A stretch of 64,000 nucleotides of DNA, from contig NZ_CP136920.1 in assembly GCF_033100135.1 (NCBI RefSeq), forward strand, positions 5,513,001 through 5,577,000, read 5' to 3'. Source of the stretch: Rubellicoccus peritrichatus. Its GTDB lineage: Bacteria > Verrucomicrobiota > Verrucomicrobiia > Opitutales > Cerasicoccaceae. This document shows positions 27,158-37,482 of the stretch, piece after piece. The notes under the pieces are model-generated. The model did not search any database. It saw only the letters and a list, made by a program, of their open reading frames with translations, and was not told where the DNA came from. A program made the position numbers and the translations under genes. The stretch's first letter is position 1; each line of letters begins with the position of its first letter.

Positions 27158-29299
27158 CTACTTACGTTCCCAAAAAGTCAATTCACTGACATAGTGTTCG
27201 AATTTACGAGCAGTCTTCCGGAGTGTGAATGGTACATCGACTGGATCACTTTTTTCCGAAAAATGATCACCAAGAATCCTCTGAAGCGTATCCCGGGTAA
27301 AAACGGATTCACCGGTTGGGTCTTTATATCCACCAAGCCAATGCTCTTTTTCAGTACAGTCAGTCGACCAATCATTCGTGCATGCAATAACCAGCAACCC
27401 ACGAGGATTAAGGCGCTCATGCACTGTCTTTAGAAAATTCTCCGGCTGATAGGAGCGCTCAAGAAGATTGTTTACCAGAATCAGATCGTAGCCTTGATAA
27501 ATGCTCTTCATATTCGAGAGATCAGCCTGTAAGAATTCCACTTTCCCTCGTGATGCTTCCAGTCCCAAATCTTTAAGGTGCTGTTGACGGTATTCAACAA
27601 GCTCACCTTCCATTGGTGTCTCCCATTGAGTATAACCTTTATCGACCATCTCAACACCAATGCGGATCGTGCGAGCGGTTGGATCAAAACCAGTGACTTT
27701 TTCAAAACCAACAGCGAGCTCAAAACAGGTACGGCCGGTCTTACAACCAATCTCCATCGCCTTACCCCGAGGACGATCTCCTAATCGATCGAGACAGATC
27801 TGGGCAATCCTCTCTGAGAAATTATCCAATCCCAAAGCATCTGGACCATATTGCTGCTCACAGTATGGAACAACATCCGGATCTGTTTCATAGCGATCGT
27901 CATTAATCACGACCGGTGCATCACTTTCAAAATAACGGAACCCAGCGTGTTGGTAAAAATGCCTGCGAAAAGCGTAACGCGAATCTCGAGTGGTTTCGTT
28001 GCCTGTTGCGATCCATGAACCACCCTTGATGATGTTGTGCTTGGTATCAAAGGTCGGCGTGGAAAAGTCATCATACAATGGATGAACCTGAAAGCCAGGA
28101 AGCCCGGAAATCGGTGTTTCCGTATGCTGCCAGACGTTTCCTAATATATCGTAAAAGCCACCACCAAATTCGAATGTATCGACTGGCACTGATGAAGCTG
28201 CGACTTCCAAATTAATATTGCCGGGAGCCTGATCCCATTCCGTCACATCCGGTGTCTTGCTAACATCCAAAAGACGATACCATTCCTCCTCAGTCGGTAG
28301 CCGAACTGACTTGCCTATTTTCTCAGCCTTCCAATTGCAGAATGCCTTAGCTTCCAAATAATTGGTTTCTACTGGCCATGACCACGGCATTGGGATCTCT
28401 TCGAGCATACAACGAAGCTGATAATCACCGGCATCGTTTTTACGCCAAAACCTTGGCATACCTCGATTTTCATAGGTAGCCCAGTTCCAGCCTTCGTCTG
28501 TCCAGAAAGCCTTGTTTTCATATCCACCATCTTCGACAAATTTAAGATACTCGCGGTTGCTCACGAGGTACTTTGCCGCAGAGAAGTCTGCGACGTCCGA
28601 TTCGTAAAGACCATACTCATTATCCCAGCCATACAGTCCGGAATTACGATCTTTGCCAATCTTGACCATTCCTCCTTTTACATCGATCAACTCATTTGAA
28701 GGTGCATCATGGTCCTCAGTACAAATGGGCCAGGCAGGATGAGTTTGCACCTGATCAAGAGGTAGCTGTCGGATAAGCACAGATGACGTTTCCAGATGAA
28801 TACGCTCATGTTCAATCCCCATCATGATTATCCAAAACGGACTATCCCAACTGATGGGCAAATCAATTGGCATATCCGTGATTAGCTGATCAATGACTTC
28901 ACGAACCTTATTCCGATAATCCGTTACGGTCTGAACTGTTGGCCATTCGTAATGGGCTTCATTCAAATCGTCCCAGCTCATTTCGTCGACACCAACTGCA
29001 CAAGTGCGCTCCAGGAAAGGATCAAGACGCTCGGGCAAATGCTTCCCTAAGACGAGCTTGTTGATGAAGAAAACAGCAGTATGGCCCCAATAGAAAATCA
29101 ATGGATGGCGTAGTGGATCTGCTCGCGTAAAGTAGGCCTCGTCGCTTTTCAGCACTTCAAAGAGCTTCTCATAGGTCGAGAATGTGGAATGGAAATATCG
29201 GCGTATTTCCTCCCGCTTCTGCTCCGGATCCCCATCATTCAGGATCGTAGTTAGTGGTGATTCGATTTCGTCAAGAGATAGGTTTTTGGCAAGGCTCAT
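27158..29299 (-). CDS. ovoA: OvoA-type 5-histidylcysteine sulfoxide synthase / mercaptohistidine N-methyltransferase
   Basis: A 713-aa three-domain enzyme of ovothiol biosynthesis. An N-terminal DinB-like domain (about 25-180) carries the iron-binding H-x3-H-x-E motif H164-E-R-I-H168-L-E170, preceded by the segment FYWGHTAVFF. The middle domain (about 190-455) is FGE/C-type-lectin-like, with GWDNEYGLYESDV, GNVWQHTETP and GGSWIATGNETTRDSRYAFRR. The C-terminal domain (about 490-713) is an SAM methyltransferase with AMEIGCKTGRT. This arrangement is that of OvoA, which joins cysteine to the histidine ring with O2 and later N-methylates the mercaptohistidine. It has a clean ATG start and no pathway partner nearby. 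EgtB is the alternative, but it lacks the methyltransferase domain. Confidence 0.92.
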   Translation of the reverse strand: MSLAKNLSLDEIESPLTTILNDGDPEQKREEIRRYFHSTFSTYEKLFEVLKSDEAYFTRADPLRHPLIFYWGHTAVFFINKLVLGKHLPERLDPFLERTCAVGVDEMSWDDLNEAHYEWPTVQTVTDYRNKVREVIDQLITDMPIDLPISWDSPFWIIMMGIEHERIHLETSSVLIRQLPLDQVQTHPAWPICTEDHDAPSNELIDVKGGMVKIGKDRNSGLYGWDNEYGLYESDVADFSAAKYLVSNREYLKFVEDGGYENKAFWTDEGWNWATYENRGMPRFWRKNDAGDYQLRCMLEEIPMPWSWPVETNYLEAKAFCNWKAEKIGKSVRLPTEEEWYRLLDVSKTPDVTEWDQAPGNINLEVAASSVPVDTFEFGGGFYDILGNVWQHTETPISGLPGFQVHPLYDDFSTPTFDTKHNIIKGGSWIATGNETTRDSRYAFRRHFYQHAGFRYFESDAPVVINDDRYETDPDVVPYCEQQYGPDALGLDNFSERIAQICLDRLGDRPRGKAMEIGCKTGRTCFELAVGFEKVTGFDPTARTIRIGVEMVDKGYTQWETPMEGELVEYRQQHLKDLGLEASRGKVEFLQADLSNMKSIYQGYDLILVNNLLERSYQPENFLKTVHERLNPRGLLVIACTNDWSTDCTEKEHWLGGYKDPTGESVFTRDTLQRILGDHFSEKSDPVDVPFTLRKTARKFEHYVSELTFWERK

Positions 29300-29364
29300 A
29301 GTAAAAGGGATTAGGTTCCGTGATAGAGGTAAGCTTAGACGAGTCGATTGACAACAGCTTACAC

Positions 29365-29392
29365 AAAAAAACCCGCAAAATTGCGGGTTTTT
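29365..29392 (-). terminator. Bidirectional-type terminator after ftsH
   Basis: ACCCGCAA (29371-29378) pairs with TTGCGGGT (29381-29388). On the minus strand a T run (complement of 29365-29370) follows, and the plus strand also has a T run. It lies 26 bp downstream of the ftsH stop. Confidence 0.9.
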
Positions 29393-29417
29393 GAAACTAT
29401 CAAGTAAACTCCCTATA

Positions 29418-31526
29418 TCAGGCAGGCATTCCAGCAGGAGCCGGTCCTGGCCCTAGGGCTTCGCCTTCATCATCATCTTTTGCCGCCTTCTTGCCTGCTT
29501 CCTTCTTATCGATTTCGATATCTTCAGGCTTCGGTTGATTATTAATTACAGGAGAGATAATCTTTCCATGCTCAAGGATTTCATGGACGTGCTTACCGTC
29601 AATCGTCTCGTGCTCAAGGAGTGATTCCGCGATCGTTTCTAAAGCTTCACGACGCTCAGTGATAATCTGTGTGGCACGTTTATATTGATTATCGATGATC
29701 TTCTTGATCTCGATATCGATCATCCGAGCTGTTTCTTCACTGTAGTTCTGACTTCGCGTAATTTCGCGGGCCAGGAAAATGTGTTCCTGATTTTCGCCAA
29801 GAGCCACAGGCCCCAGCTCACTCATGCCCCAGTCGCAGACCATATGACGAGCAATATTGGTCGCCTGTTTGATGTCACTGGATGCACCATTACTGAAATC
29901 ACCGGTTTCCACTTCTTCACCGATACGACCACCCATCGCCATACATATGTGGTTGAGCAGTTCTTTCTTGGATTGCCCAAGAATGTCCTTGGTTGCGGTG
30001 TTCATCGTCATACCTAGGGCACGACCACGTGGAATGATTGTCACCTTATGCAACTGCAATTTCTTGTCTTCGAGAACAACCTGGATCAGGGCGTGACCAG
30101 CTTCATGATAAGCGGTCATGCGCTTATCTTCTTCGTCCATCAACTTTCGACGTTCACGACCGAAGGAAATTTTGTCACGTGCCTCATCAATGTCAGCCAT
30201 TGCGACCTCATTCTTGTCGTAGCGTGCAGCAATCAAGGCCGCTTCATTGAGGAGATTGGCAAGATCCGCACCTGAAAAACCTGGAGTGCTGCGTGCGACA
30301 CGAACCATATCCACATCCTTGTTCATGCGGATCTTCTTGGCATGCACCTTAAGGATGTGCTCACGACCGTTAAGGTCAGGTAGATCAATCATGATCTGGC
30401 GGTCAAAACGGCCTGGGCGGAGCAAGGCACCGTCAAGCACATCCGGACGATTCGTCGCAGCAATGATGATGATGCCTTCGTGGCCGTCAAAACCATCCAT
30501 CTCGACCAGAAGTGAGTTCAAGGTTTGCTCACGTTCATCATTACCACCGCCGAGACCAGCTCCACGCTGACGCCCAACGGCATCGATTTCATCGATAAAA
30601 ATGATGCATGGTGCATTTTTACGTCCCTGCTCAAACATATCGCGAACACGGGCAGCCCCAACACCAACGAACATTTCGACAAAGTCAGAGCCACTGATGC
30701 TGAAAAACGGAACATCCGCCTCACCGGCTACGGCCTTGGCAAGAAGTGTCTTGCCCGTCCCAGGAGGGCCCACCATAAGCACACCCTTGGGGACACGACC
30801 ACCGATCTTCTGGAATTTCTTCGGGTCTTTAAGGAAAGCAACGACCTCAGAAACCTCTTCCTTGGCTTCATCACAGCCGGCAACATCCTTAAAATTCACA
30901 CGATCCTTATCGCGGACCAGCAGCTTGGCGCGGCTTTTACCAAAGCTCATAGCGCCCTTACCGGCCATCCGTAATTGGCGCACAAAAAGGAAGTAAAGCA
31001 ATCCAATGATGAGGATAAATGGCAGCAGACTGACGATAATCTCCATCATCAGCGTGCTGGCTGGCTTTGGGATAACTTTGTAAGAATTTGAAGGGTCAGT
31101 CAGCTGATCATAGCGATCTTCCGTCAGGACACCTGCAGATTGGAAAGACACCGTTTCAGAAAGCTCGGCTTTAGCTTTGTCTTTGGCCTGATCAGATTCC
31201 TTGGAAGAATCAGCTTTTTCGTCACCCTTGGCATCTGCTGCGACTAAACCGGGATTTTTCCGATCTCCCCAAACTGTGTACCAATTAGCACCTCCGGATG
31301 GGTCTGACTTGATGTACAGTTCGGTAATCTGGCCCTCTTTGGCAAGCCTCAGCACCTCATTAATAGAGAGCTTCTGGGCACCGGTGTGCTGTCCTGGATA
31401 GAGCGACCACAACAAAAGTATGGACGCGAAAATCGCCAGCCAGATAATGAGAACCTTGGGCTGGAATCGGTCAGGTGGGCCGCCACGGTTGGGCTGCGAC
31501 TGTTTTTGATTGTCGTCTTCGCTCAT
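29418..31526 (-). CDS. ftsH: ATP-dependent zinc metalloprotease FtsH
   Basis: A 702-aa membrane-anchored AAA+ protease that degrades misfolded and regulatory membrane and cytoplasmic proteins. Two membrane segments ([19 protein letters not shown] near 24-42 and [22 protein letters not shown] near 160-182) flank a periplasmic loop that carries an unusual Lys/Asp/Ala/Ser-rich stretch ([25 protein letters not shown]). Walker A GPPGTGKT, Walker B IIFIDEID, the second region of homology ([20 protein letters not shown]) and the zinc motif HEAGH are all intact. It follows tilS by 21 bp, the common tilS-ftsH order. Confidence 0.97.
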   Translation of the reverse strand: MSEDDNQKQSQPNRGGPPDRFQPKVLIIWLAIFASILLLWSLYPGQHTGAQKLSINEVLRLAKEGQITELYIKSDPSGGANWYTVWGDRKNPGLVAADAKGDEKADSSKESDQAKDKAKAELSETVSFQSAGVLTEDRYDQLTDPSNSYKVIPKPASTLMMEIIVSLLPFILIIGLLYFLFVRQLRMAGKGAMSFGKSRAKLLVRDKDRVNFKDVAGCDEAKEEVSEVVAFLKDPKKFQKIGGRVPKGVLMVGPPGTGKTLLAKAVAGEADVPFFSISGSDFVEMFVGVGAARVRDMFEQGRKNAPCIIFIDEIDAVGRQRGAGLGGGNDEREQTLNSLLVEMDGFDGHEGIIIIAATNRPDVLDGALLRPGRFDRQIMIDLPDLNGREHILKVHAKKIRMNKDVDMVRVARSTPGFSGADLANLLNEAALIAARYDKNEVAMADIDEARDKISFGRERRKLMDEEDKRMTAYHEAGHALIQVVLEDKKLQLHKVTIIPRGRALGMTMNTATKDILGQSKKELLNHICMAMGGRIGEEVETGDFSNGASSDIKQATNIARHMVCDWGMSELGPVALGENQEHIFLAREITRSQNYSEETARMIDIEIKKIIDNQYKRATQIITERREALETIAESLLEHETIDGKHVHEILEHGKIISPVINNQPKPEDIEIDKKEAGKKAAKDDDEGEALGPGPAPAGMPA

Positions 31527-31547
31527 GAAAAAGATTCTAATAGTCTC

Positions 31548-32981
31548 TCAGGTCTGGTCACAAGTCAACCAAAGAGCCTGTTTCGTCATTTTGGTGATTT
31601 TGAAGGCTTCCGCTGGTGGAAAGCCGGGAATCCATGCAATATTCTCGTCCCCAAAGCAGACCAGCGGAATACGCTTACGTTCCATTCTGGGGATTTTTGC
31701 GTTGGTAAAGATATCCTGCAGTTTCTTGGAGCCCGGTGAGCCAAGAGGCCTGTAACGGTCTCCATCCATCCACTTTCTGAGCCAAATATTAGCAATAATA
31801 TTCCCAACTGGAGCGATAAAGGCCTCTTTTTTGACATCCACTTTACCAGATAGGATTCGCTCTCTCCATTCATCAGTAAGATCAACGAGAGCTGCGTGGA
31901 CCGCAAATCCCTCAGGGAGAAAAACCTTGGTATCCGGAATCAATGGAATCGGCGACCAATGAACCAATGGTGAAGCCACTGCTTTTCGTCTCAATAAAAT
32001 CCCATCAAATTCGATAAAGCCACCCCCAGCAGCCAGAGTAATCGGCTCTTTTTGGACCAACTGGGTCACTAACTGGTCCATTGCGGCGGCAGAAAGACGA
32101 AGATCACCCTGCCGAATTAGCCAATGATGAACAATACGCCTGAGAATCGCCCTTGAATGGCTAAATCCCTCAATAGTCAATGATTCCGATACCTCCTGAA
32201 GAAAAACAGAATTTGCAATGTGATCTAAATCATACGAATCTTCTTCCAACAATGTCCTTGTTCGTAATGCCCCGGCCACCGGATTGTGCTCGGAGACTGA
32301 CTTAAGCGCCGGAACAACATCATGGCGGATACGATTTCGGAAAAAATCACGACCAGTATTGGATTGATCCTCACGCCAAGGAATATCAAGCTCCTTGAGT
32401 GCTTGCTGGATCGTTTTCCGTTCGAAGGCCAGTAAAGGACGAACAAAGGTAAGCCCATCACGGTGACGGTGTACTGGACGTGGCGCAGAGAGGCCATCTG
32501 TTCCACTCCCGCGGCATATGCGCATCAAGATCGTCTCAAGGACATCGTCACCATGATGCCCTTGTAAAATACATAAGCACGTCGATTCACGGAAAAAAGC
32601 AAGCCTCTGCTTTCGCAGACTTTCTTCGCTGATATAACCCAATTCTGAAGTCTCTTTTTTTGACTTAGAAATGATCCCCAGTGATTTGGCGACCAGGCTA
32701 ACAAAAACCTCGTCATTATCCGACTCCTCACCACGCAGACCATGATTGTAATGCAGCACAATCATTCGCTCACGCAACTGCGGGAAACGCTCCCAGATCA
32801 ATAACAACAAACACAGCGAGTCTGCTCCGCCAGAGCAGGCAATCCCAATTGATCCCTGAGATTCCTCCAAGGCAACCATCGCATCCGGATGTAAAGACGG
32901 TTCAGCAAGCCGGGCACTCAATAAAACTGCCAAACTTTGCCAGTTTTGCTTTGAATCGTGACCTGATGAAACTTTACTCAT
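31548..32981 (-). CDS. tilS: tRNA(Ile)-lysidine synthetase
   Basis: A 477-aa enzyme that converts C34 of tRNA-Ile(CAU) to lysidine, needed for AUA decoding. The N-terminal PP-loop is CSGGADSLCLL (S50-S55), followed by HYNHGLRGEESD and ILQGHHGDDVLETILMRICRGSG. A C-terminal TilS domain (SPGSKKLQDIFTNAKIPRMERKRIPLVC) is present. It is directly upstream of ftsH and very likely co-transcribed with it. Confidence 0.95.
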   Translation of the reverse strand: MSKVSSGHDSKQNWQSLAVLLSARLAEPSLHPDAMVALEESQGSIGIACSGGADSLCLLLLIWERFPQLRERMIVLHYNHGLRGEESDNDEVFVSLVAKSLGIISKSKKETSELGYISEESLRKQRLAFFRESTCLCILQGHHGDDVLETILMRICRGSGTDGLSAPRPVHRHRDGLTFVRPLLAFERKTIQQALKELDIPWREDQSNTGRDFFRNRIRHDVVPALKSVSEHNPVAGALRTRTLLEEDSYDLDHIANSVFLQEVSESLTIEGFSHSRAILRRIVHHWLIRQGDLRLSAAAMDQLVTQLVQKEPITLAAGGGFIEFDGILLRRKAVASPLVHWSPIPLIPDTKVFLPEGFAVHAALVDLTDEWRERILSGKVDVKKEAFIAPVGNIIANIWLRKWMDGDRYRPLGSPGSKKLQDIFTNAKIPRMERKRIPLVCFGDENIAWIPGFPPAEAFKITKMTKQALWLTCDQT

Positions 32982-33102
32982 CTTACTCTGTTCATTGAGA
33001 AGGCAAAAAGGTTATATATTTGCCATTTCGCATTAGTCACGAGTCATTTGTCATTAATTTTGCCATTTCATCTGGCACTTTCTTACTTCGATCTGAAAAA
33101 CC

Positions 33103-33867
33103 ATGATCAAACCAGTCTACTTCATGCACATCCCGAAAACCGCCGGGACCAGCATCAACTCATATATCAGCCAGCTATTTGGAAATGACGAGTCACGTAT
33201 AGTGTTACAGGTTGAGAACAAGGAATGGCAAGAGCCTGGTTTCTTTGATACCTACGATTTTGTATCCGGACATCCACGTTATCATCACTTGAGTGCGGAA
33301 TATGACTTCAGCCGTTTTTTCAAGTTTACAGTCCTGCGAGAGCCCTATCATAGATTGGCTTCCTTTTTGGTTTGGTTCCGCACCATGGCAGACCCAGACT
33401 ATCCCCACTTCGAGGATCACAGCGAAGTTCAATTGGCCATCAGCTACCGCTTGAAAGCCCTGGATTATGCTTCGGCTGATGACTGGAAAAAATTCTTTGA
33501 TAACCTCGACCCGACATCCCTCGATATTTTTGACAACTACCAGACGCGCTTCTTTATCCAATACCCCGGCTTCTTCAAAAAAGTGGATGAATCCAACTTC
33601 GAAGAAGCTCTGGAAACCATGAATGGCTTTGACTTGGTCGGACTGAGTGAAGAACTCGACTCAACCCTTAAGCTACTGGCAAGGCAACTGGGGGCAAAAG
33701 CGCCTGCAGATATACCTCGAGAGAATGTCGCCAAGGATTATGCAGGTTTGGACATCAGCCGCCCTGAAATACGCGAACTCTTTGAACCCTTCGTCCGCTA
33801 CGACCTAAAACTCTATGAAATCGCAGAAAAGCGTTTCGCAAAAGAGACTATTGTTGCGGCCTCATGA
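33103..33867 (+). CDS. Sulfotransferase family protein
   Basis: A 254-aa PAPS-dependent sulfotransferase-like protein (Sulfotransfer_2 type). The 5'-phosphosulfate-binding motif is PKTAGTS (residues 11-17, MHIPKTAGTSINSY) and the 3'-phosphate motif is TVLREPYHRLAS (R79, S87). No signal peptide or N-terminal anchor is seen, so it should act in the cytoplasm, on carbohydrate or another acceptor. It lies directly upstream of, and in the same direction as, the four tandem acidic secreted proteins (116 bp gap), but a functional link to them is only positional. Confidence 0.85.
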   Translation: MIKPVYFMHIPKTAGTSINSYISQLFGNDESRIVLQVENKEWQEPGFFDTYDFVSGHPRYHHLSAEYDFSRFFKFTVLREPYHRLASFLVWFRTMADPDYPHFEDHSEVQLAISYRLKALDYASADDWKKFFDNLDPTSLDIFDNYQTRFFIQYPGFFKKVDESNFEEALETMNGFDLVGLSEELDSTLKLLARQLGAKAPADIPRENVAKDYAGLDISRPEIRELFEPFVRYDLKLYEIAEKRFAKETIVAAS

Positions 33868-33983
33868 TGTGCTCAGGCCTGCATTTTTTCAGATTGAATT
33901 CAGGTTAGATTTAGATAAAAAAAATCATTAATCATGTTAATAATAGTTTGCCCTAATGCGGTAGATTCTATTCAATCGCTTAC

Positions 33984-35663
33984 ATGCAAGAGCGAATCCT
34001 GCCAAAGGTAATACCCCCTACGCTTCTCTCGCTTTTAATACTCTTAGCCTCACCCCTCCACCTCAACGCCTTATCCAGCGACGATGCTTCCTATGTTTAT
34101 TTCTCCGGGTTTGAGGCGGATGTTGATGATCCATTAGCGAGCACCAATGCGTTTACTGAAATCGTTGAAGATGTTGACAAAATAACCGAAGATGACGGTT
34201 TCATTATCGATGAAACCTTATCAGATACTTCCTGGTTTGCTGGATGGGAATACTCCACCATAACCGGGCTGGATTCGTCCTACATCCGTTATGACGAAGA
34301 TAACGGTGAATATGAAATTGTCTATTTTCTCAAAACATCATCCGATGACAGTTATGTCTTTGCCAGCCAACTCCAACAATTAACGAGTTGGACGACGATT
34401 CTTGAACTGGTTGAAAGCGGGGGGAAGCAGGCACAGCTGGAAACTGAAAACTTCACTTTCCTCAAAACCCTTTCAGATTCGGTTATATGCCGAATCTACT
34501 TCAAAGGAAGCCATTATGACAGTATTAGTGATTTTTCTGTAGATTTCTTCTATCCATCTGGTGCAAACGTCATTGCCTATACTTACACCATTTCCGATGG
34601 CACCACCGATCCACTGTTCGTTGACGATGAAGACCTTTTCACGGAATACGAAGAAGACATCATTGAGGGAGTTGATGAGCTGGAAGATTCAAATACAAAT
34701 GATTCAATCAGCACAGCCTTAAGTGCAATCGATGATGACGCAGAATCAGCGGGGACAGAAGCTCTAGTAGAATTAATTTTACAAGATAAAGACACATACC
34801 TGGGAGAACTTGAAGCCGCTGTTGATGCTCTGAATGACATTCAAATAAACATCGGAGATAACGACCAGGAAGATGATGTCACCGTCTACGATTTCACCCT
34901 TGAAGAGCTGACAGATTACAGTATGCCGACAGGCTATATCGGTATTAGGCCAACAGACGATATCGGCATCCCTGTTATGTCGTTTGATTTTGACGGACTT
35001 GATGTTTCCTCGGTCGACAATATCGACCTGCTGGTTGATATGTGGGACGCAGCCCAGGATAATGATCCGCAAGCCGAGACCGTAAATTTCACTCCGACTT
35101 TCTACGTAGACGACGACATGGATTCCCTCATCGATCTGCTTAGCTTGTCCATTGACGAAGACGATGAAGGTGCGGATACCCAGGGAGCTTATACCATCGC
35201 TATAGTATTTGAAGATACCTATAACATTACCATCAGTGGAAAGATTACAGACCCAAGTATTGTTGGTGCAGCAGGAAATTATCTTTTGGCCAGCAATAAC
35301 TCTGAAGTTATTGATGAAGACGCCGGATGGTATAAAACCTGGGTAAAAGTTGTTAATTTTGAGAGCCCTGATTCCGATTGGGGATACTCTCCGGTTTTTG
35401 GATCATTTTACGCAGGCGTTGCTAATGATGATTTTGACTCTCCATGGTTATGGGCCGATGCACAGGTACTACAGCAATGGATCCATACAGCCGAATCCGA
35501 CGCCACTGACGGAGGTTTCTGGGCTTATGCTTCAGGCACCGGGAGCTCATCAGGTTTAGAGGGCTGGATCTTCATTGCGGTCGAGGCAAGTCAAGCTGAC
35601 CCGCAATACTGGTTCATCTACGAGTTCAATACCGACACTTTCCACACTTTTAATGATCTATAA
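33984..35663 (+). CDS. Acidic secreted protein, tandem family copy 1
   Basis: A 559-aa exported protein, first of four tandem paralogues. Signal peptide: MQERILPKVIPPTLLSLLILLASPLHLNALS. Layout shared by the family: an N-terminal beta domain (about 30-205; YVYFSG, SWFAGWEYSTITGLDSSYI, ICRIYFKGS), a very Asp/Glu-rich helical middle (about 215-400; LFTEYEEDIIEGVDELED, SFDFDGLDVSSVD), a short ISGKITDPSIVG segment and a Trp/aromatic C-terminal domain (about 450-559; WGYSPVFGSFYAG, WIHTAES, GFWAYA, WFIYEFNTDTFHTF). The protein is extremely acidic. I recognise no enzyme motif and no known family. Confidence 0.82.
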   Translation: MQERILPKVIPPTLLSLLILLASPLHLNALSSDDASYVYFSGFEADVDDPLASTNAFTEIVEDVDKITEDDGFIIDETLSDTSWFAGWEYSTITGLDSSYIRYDEDNGEYEIVYFLKTSSDDSYVFASQLQQLTSWTTILELVESGGKQAQLETENFTFLKTLSDSVICRIYFKGSHYDSISDFSVDFFYPSGANVIAYTYTISDGTTDPLFVDDEDLFTEYEEDIIEGVDELEDSNTNDSISTALSAIDDDAESAGTEALVELILQDKDTYLGELEAAVDALNDIQINIGDNDQEDDVTVYDFTLEELTDYSMPTGYIGIRPTDDIGIPVMSFDFDGLDVSSVDNIDLLVDMWDAAQDNDPQAETVNFTPTFYVDDDMDSLIDLLSLSIDEDDEGADTQGAYTIAIVFEDTYNITISGKITDPSIVGAAGNYLLASNNSEVIDEDAGWYKTWVKVVNFESPDSDWGYSPVFGSFYAGVANDDFDSPWLWADAQVLQQWIHTAESDATDGGFWAYASGTGSSSGLEGWIFIAVEASQADPQYWFIYEFNTDTFHTFNDL

Positions 35664-35746
35664 AATTCATTGGCGACAGGCTCAATCGCAGCCTTCAAAT
35701 AACAGCATCTTTAATGATGCATGTATACCTCTAGAAATACAAAACC

Positions 35747-37399
35747 ATGACTAAAATCCACTCAACCTCTCCCTTACCTGTCGCATTCATTTATGCTGCG
35801 GCATTCCTTATTTCGACGCTTCAGTTAAACGCCTTATCCACCGACGACGCGTCCTACATTTACTTCTCCGGCTCTGAGGCGGAAGTCAGTGATTTGTTAG
35901 GCACCACGAATTCATTCACAGACATCGTTGATGATATCGACACCACGACGGAGGATGATGATGGCAACCTATCAACAACCTTATCAGAAACTTCCTGGTT
36001 TGCCGGATGGGAGTACTCCACCATAACCGGACTGGATTCATCCTACATTAGTTATGACGAAGACAACGATGAATATGAAGTCGTCTACTTCCTCGAGACC
36101 TCTTCTGACGACAGCAATATATTTGGCAGTCAACTTCAGCAAATTACCAGCTCGACCACCGTACTGGAATTTACTGAAGACGGAGAGGATGAAGCAGACT
36201 TATCAATTGAGAACTCCACGTTTCTAAATACGATTTCCGACTCCATTATTTGCCGAATCTACGTCAAAGGATCATCAGCGAGTGATGTCAGCGATTTTTC
36301 CATAGATTTCTTTTATCCAGTTGATGCAACGGCAACTGCCTACACCTATACGATCTCAGATGGGACGACTAATCCCTTATCGGTTACCGAAGAAGACCTT
36401 TTCACAGAATACGAAGAAGACATCATTGAAGAGATTGATGAGCTGGAAGATTCGGATTCGGACGGCACAACCAGTGCTGTTTTGAGCGCGCTCGAAGATG
36501 AGGCGGAAACCGACGGTACTGAAGCCCTGATTGAATTAATCCTACAAGACAAGGATTCCTACGTTGGCGATCTGGAAACGGTCATTGAGGCACTCAATGA
36601 AATAGAAATAGACGTCGGCGATGAAACCGAGGACGACACCACGGTTTTCGATCTCTCCTTGGAGGAATTGAATGACTATGGTGTTCAAACGGGTGATGTA
36701 AACTTACCGATTATGTATTTTGATTTCGACGGTCTCGACGTTACATCAGTTGATGATACAACCGTCCTGAGCACACTTTTTGACGCTGTCGATAACAATG
36801 GCTCAACCGAAGAGACCGTGACTTTTACTCCGGATGACATTACAGACGATTTCATGGAATCGCTGGTAGATCTTCTGAATCTTTCCATTGATGAGGACGA
36901 TGGTGGCGCTGACACTGAGGGGACATACATAAGTCCATTGATAGTTGATGACACCTATACAGTCACGATCAGCGGAGAGATTACAGACCCAAGTATTGTT
37001 GGTGCAGCAGGGAATTATCTTTTGGCCAGCAATAACTCTGAAGTCATCGATGAAGACACCGGATGGTATGACACCTGGGTGGGAGTTGTTAATTTTGAAA
37101 GTACCGATTCCGATTGGGGATACTCTCCGGTTTTTGGATCATTCTATGCAGGAGTCGCCAATGCTGATTTTGACTCTCCATGGCTATGGGCTGATACGCA
37201 GGTATTACAGCAATGGATCCACACCATTGAGTCCAACGCCACTGACGAAGGCTTCTGGACTTATGCCGTAGATAATGGTGAAGGTTCAGTTCTGAGCGGC
37301 TGGGTCTTCATTGCGGTCGAAGCAAGTGAAGCTGACCCGGAAAACTGGTTCATCTACGAGTTCAATACTGATACTTTCCACACTTTTAGTGACCAATAA
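35747..37399 (+). CDS. Acidic secreted protein, tandem family copy 2
   Basis: A 550-aa paralogue of copies 1, 3 and 4. The signal peptide is followed by ALSTDDASYIYFSG, the family's N-terminal hallmark. The middle is again rich in Asp, Glu, Ser and Thr (EYEEDIIEEIDELEDSDSDG, LNLSIDEDDGGAD), and the Trp-rich C-terminus ends WFIYEFNTDTFHTF. It is closest to copy 1 in the body: DNA 36978-37044 differs from 35242-35308 at one of 67 positions. Its 5' leader and first codons instead match those of copy 3, suggesting mosaic exchange. An 83-bp gap separates it from copy 1. Confidence 0.82.
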   Translation: MTKIHSTSPLPVAFIYAAAFLISTLQLNALSTDDASYIYFSGSEAEVSDLLGTTNSFTDIVDDIDTTTEDDDGNLSTTLSETSWFAGWEYSTITGLDSSYISYDEDNDEYEVVYFLETSSDDSNIFGSQLQQITSSTTVLEFTEDGEDEADLSIENSTFLNTISDSIICRIYVKGSSASDVSDFSIDFFYPVDATATAYTYTISDGTTNPLSVTEEDLFTEYEEDIIEEIDELEDSDSDGTTSAVLSALEDEAETDGTEALIELILQDKDSYVGDLETVIEALNEIEIDVGDETEDDTTVFDLSLEELNDYGVQTGDVNLPIMYFDFDGLDVTSVDDTTVLSTLFDAVDNNGSTEETVTFTPDDITDDFMESLVDLLNLSIDEDDGGADTEGTYISPLIVDDTYTVTISGEITDPSIVGAAGNYLLASNNSEVIDEDTGWYDTWVGVVNFESTDSDWGYSPVFGSFYAGVANADFDSPWLWADTQVLQQWIHTIESNATDEGFWTYAVDNGEGSVLSGWVFIAVEASEADPENWFIYEFNTDTFHTFSDQ

Positions 37400-37482
37400 A
37401 ATGCATTGGCAACAGGTTTGATCGCACCCTTCAGATAGCAACATATTTAATGATGCATGCATACCCCTAGAGATACAAAACC

